Assembly (NCBI GenBank): GCA_001824635.1
Contig: MHYB01000032.1
Location: 1-5,814 of the forward strand
DNA length: 5,814 nt
Origin: Planctomycetes bacterium GWF2_50_10
Lineage (GTDB): Bacteria; Planctomycetota; Phycisphaerae; Sedimentisphaerales; GWF2-50-10
Direction of reading: 5' to 3'
A program made the translations under genes and the position numbers. Below are positions 5,666 through 5,814 of the stretch, piece by piece. Position 1 is the first letter of the stretch. Each line of letters begins with the position of its first letter. Under the pieces are notes generated by a model. It worked only from the letters and a program-made list of their open reading frames with translations. It was not told where the DNA came from and made no database searches.

Positions 5666-5743
5666 AAAAAATAGAGCACCGCCGCAATTGCGCTCAGAAC
5701 AGGCCCGGAAGAGCCTCGGGGAACGCAAAGCAAACGGTGCTCT
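5666..5743 (-). terminator. Long interrupted hairpin with T-run in the leader of the membrane-protein gene
   Basis: On the minus strand, AGAGCACCG (5743-5735) pairs perfectly with CGGTGCTCT (5681-5673), followed by A and six T residues (5671-5666). Inside the outer stem, TTGCGT pairs with GCGCAA and, at the tip, AGGCTC pairs with GGGCCT around a TTCC loop, giving a rod of three helices separated by internal loops. It ends 44 bases before the start codon of the membrane-protein gene. It could end a transcript from a gene beyond the window, or act as an attenuator or structured leader for the gene downstream. Confidence 0.65.
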
Positions 5744-5814
5744 CTGCAGACATACATTACGCTTACTTTAGTCTTTTGGCTCATTAGAACCGCTTTGGAA
5801 AGGATCGCCACGAA

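Noticed and set aside
5650..5814. A minus-strand frame open from the window edge to TAG at 5650-5652 (54 residues, including MSQKTKVSVMYV).
   Set aside because: It runs through the whole long hairpin and its T-run, shows no recognisable protein pattern and has no visible ribosome binding site; structured RNA explains the sequence better. A gene tail cannot be fully excluded because the start lies at the edge.

Overview
The window looks like a decayed integrated element, probably a prophage, lying against a tRNA-Tyr(GTA) gene in a bacterial chromosome. Gene order, Shine-Dalgarno sites, sigma70-like promoter spacing and intrinsic terminators are all bacterial. The integrase, methylase and insertion-sequence remnants resemble, from memory, families common in Planctomycetes (Phycisphaerae-type genomes). 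That affiliation is inference and needs a database search.

Left part: position 2 to 439 is the 3' end of a plus-strand gene of unknown function, closed by a good hairpin terminator. About 320 bases follow with no recognisable gene. Next is an internally deleted IS5-family insertion sequence (about 845-1432) with 13-bp terminal inverted repeats, flanking TA dinucleotides and a frameshifted, stop-containing transposase remnant. Beyond it, on the minus strand, lies a broken gene for a Gly/Thr/Val-rich, probably beta-structured protein (about 1494-2575), possibly a phage tail or surface protein.

Middle: the only clearly intact genes of the element are a toxin-antitoxin pair, a FitA-like ribbon-helix-helix antitoxin and a VapC-type PIN-domain RNase, overlapping by ATGA. 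A sigma70-like promoter and a near-perfect palindromic operator covering the -10 box precede them, which gives a clear picture of autorepression. Downstream, on the minus strand, a C-terminal fragment of a DNA methyltransferase is joined out of frame to a fragment resembling a phage/plasmid primase-helicase type protein. On the plus strand follows a tyrosine recombinase (integrase) that has lost its N-terminus and carries one in-frame TAG and one frameshift.

Right part: the integrase remnant ends 56 bp from the 3' end of tRNA-Tyr, the usual place for an integrase next to its attachment site. The tRNA gene is intact, runs on the minus strand and has its own strong terminator. After a roughly 460-bp stretch with little recognisable content comes a small minus-strand gene for a single-pass membrane protein of unknown function. 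Its leader contains a long rod-like hairpin ending in six T residues, a terminator or attenuator candidate.

Overall, most of the element has been lost or broken while the toxin-antitoxin module with its control region survived, as expected if the module selects for its own retention.
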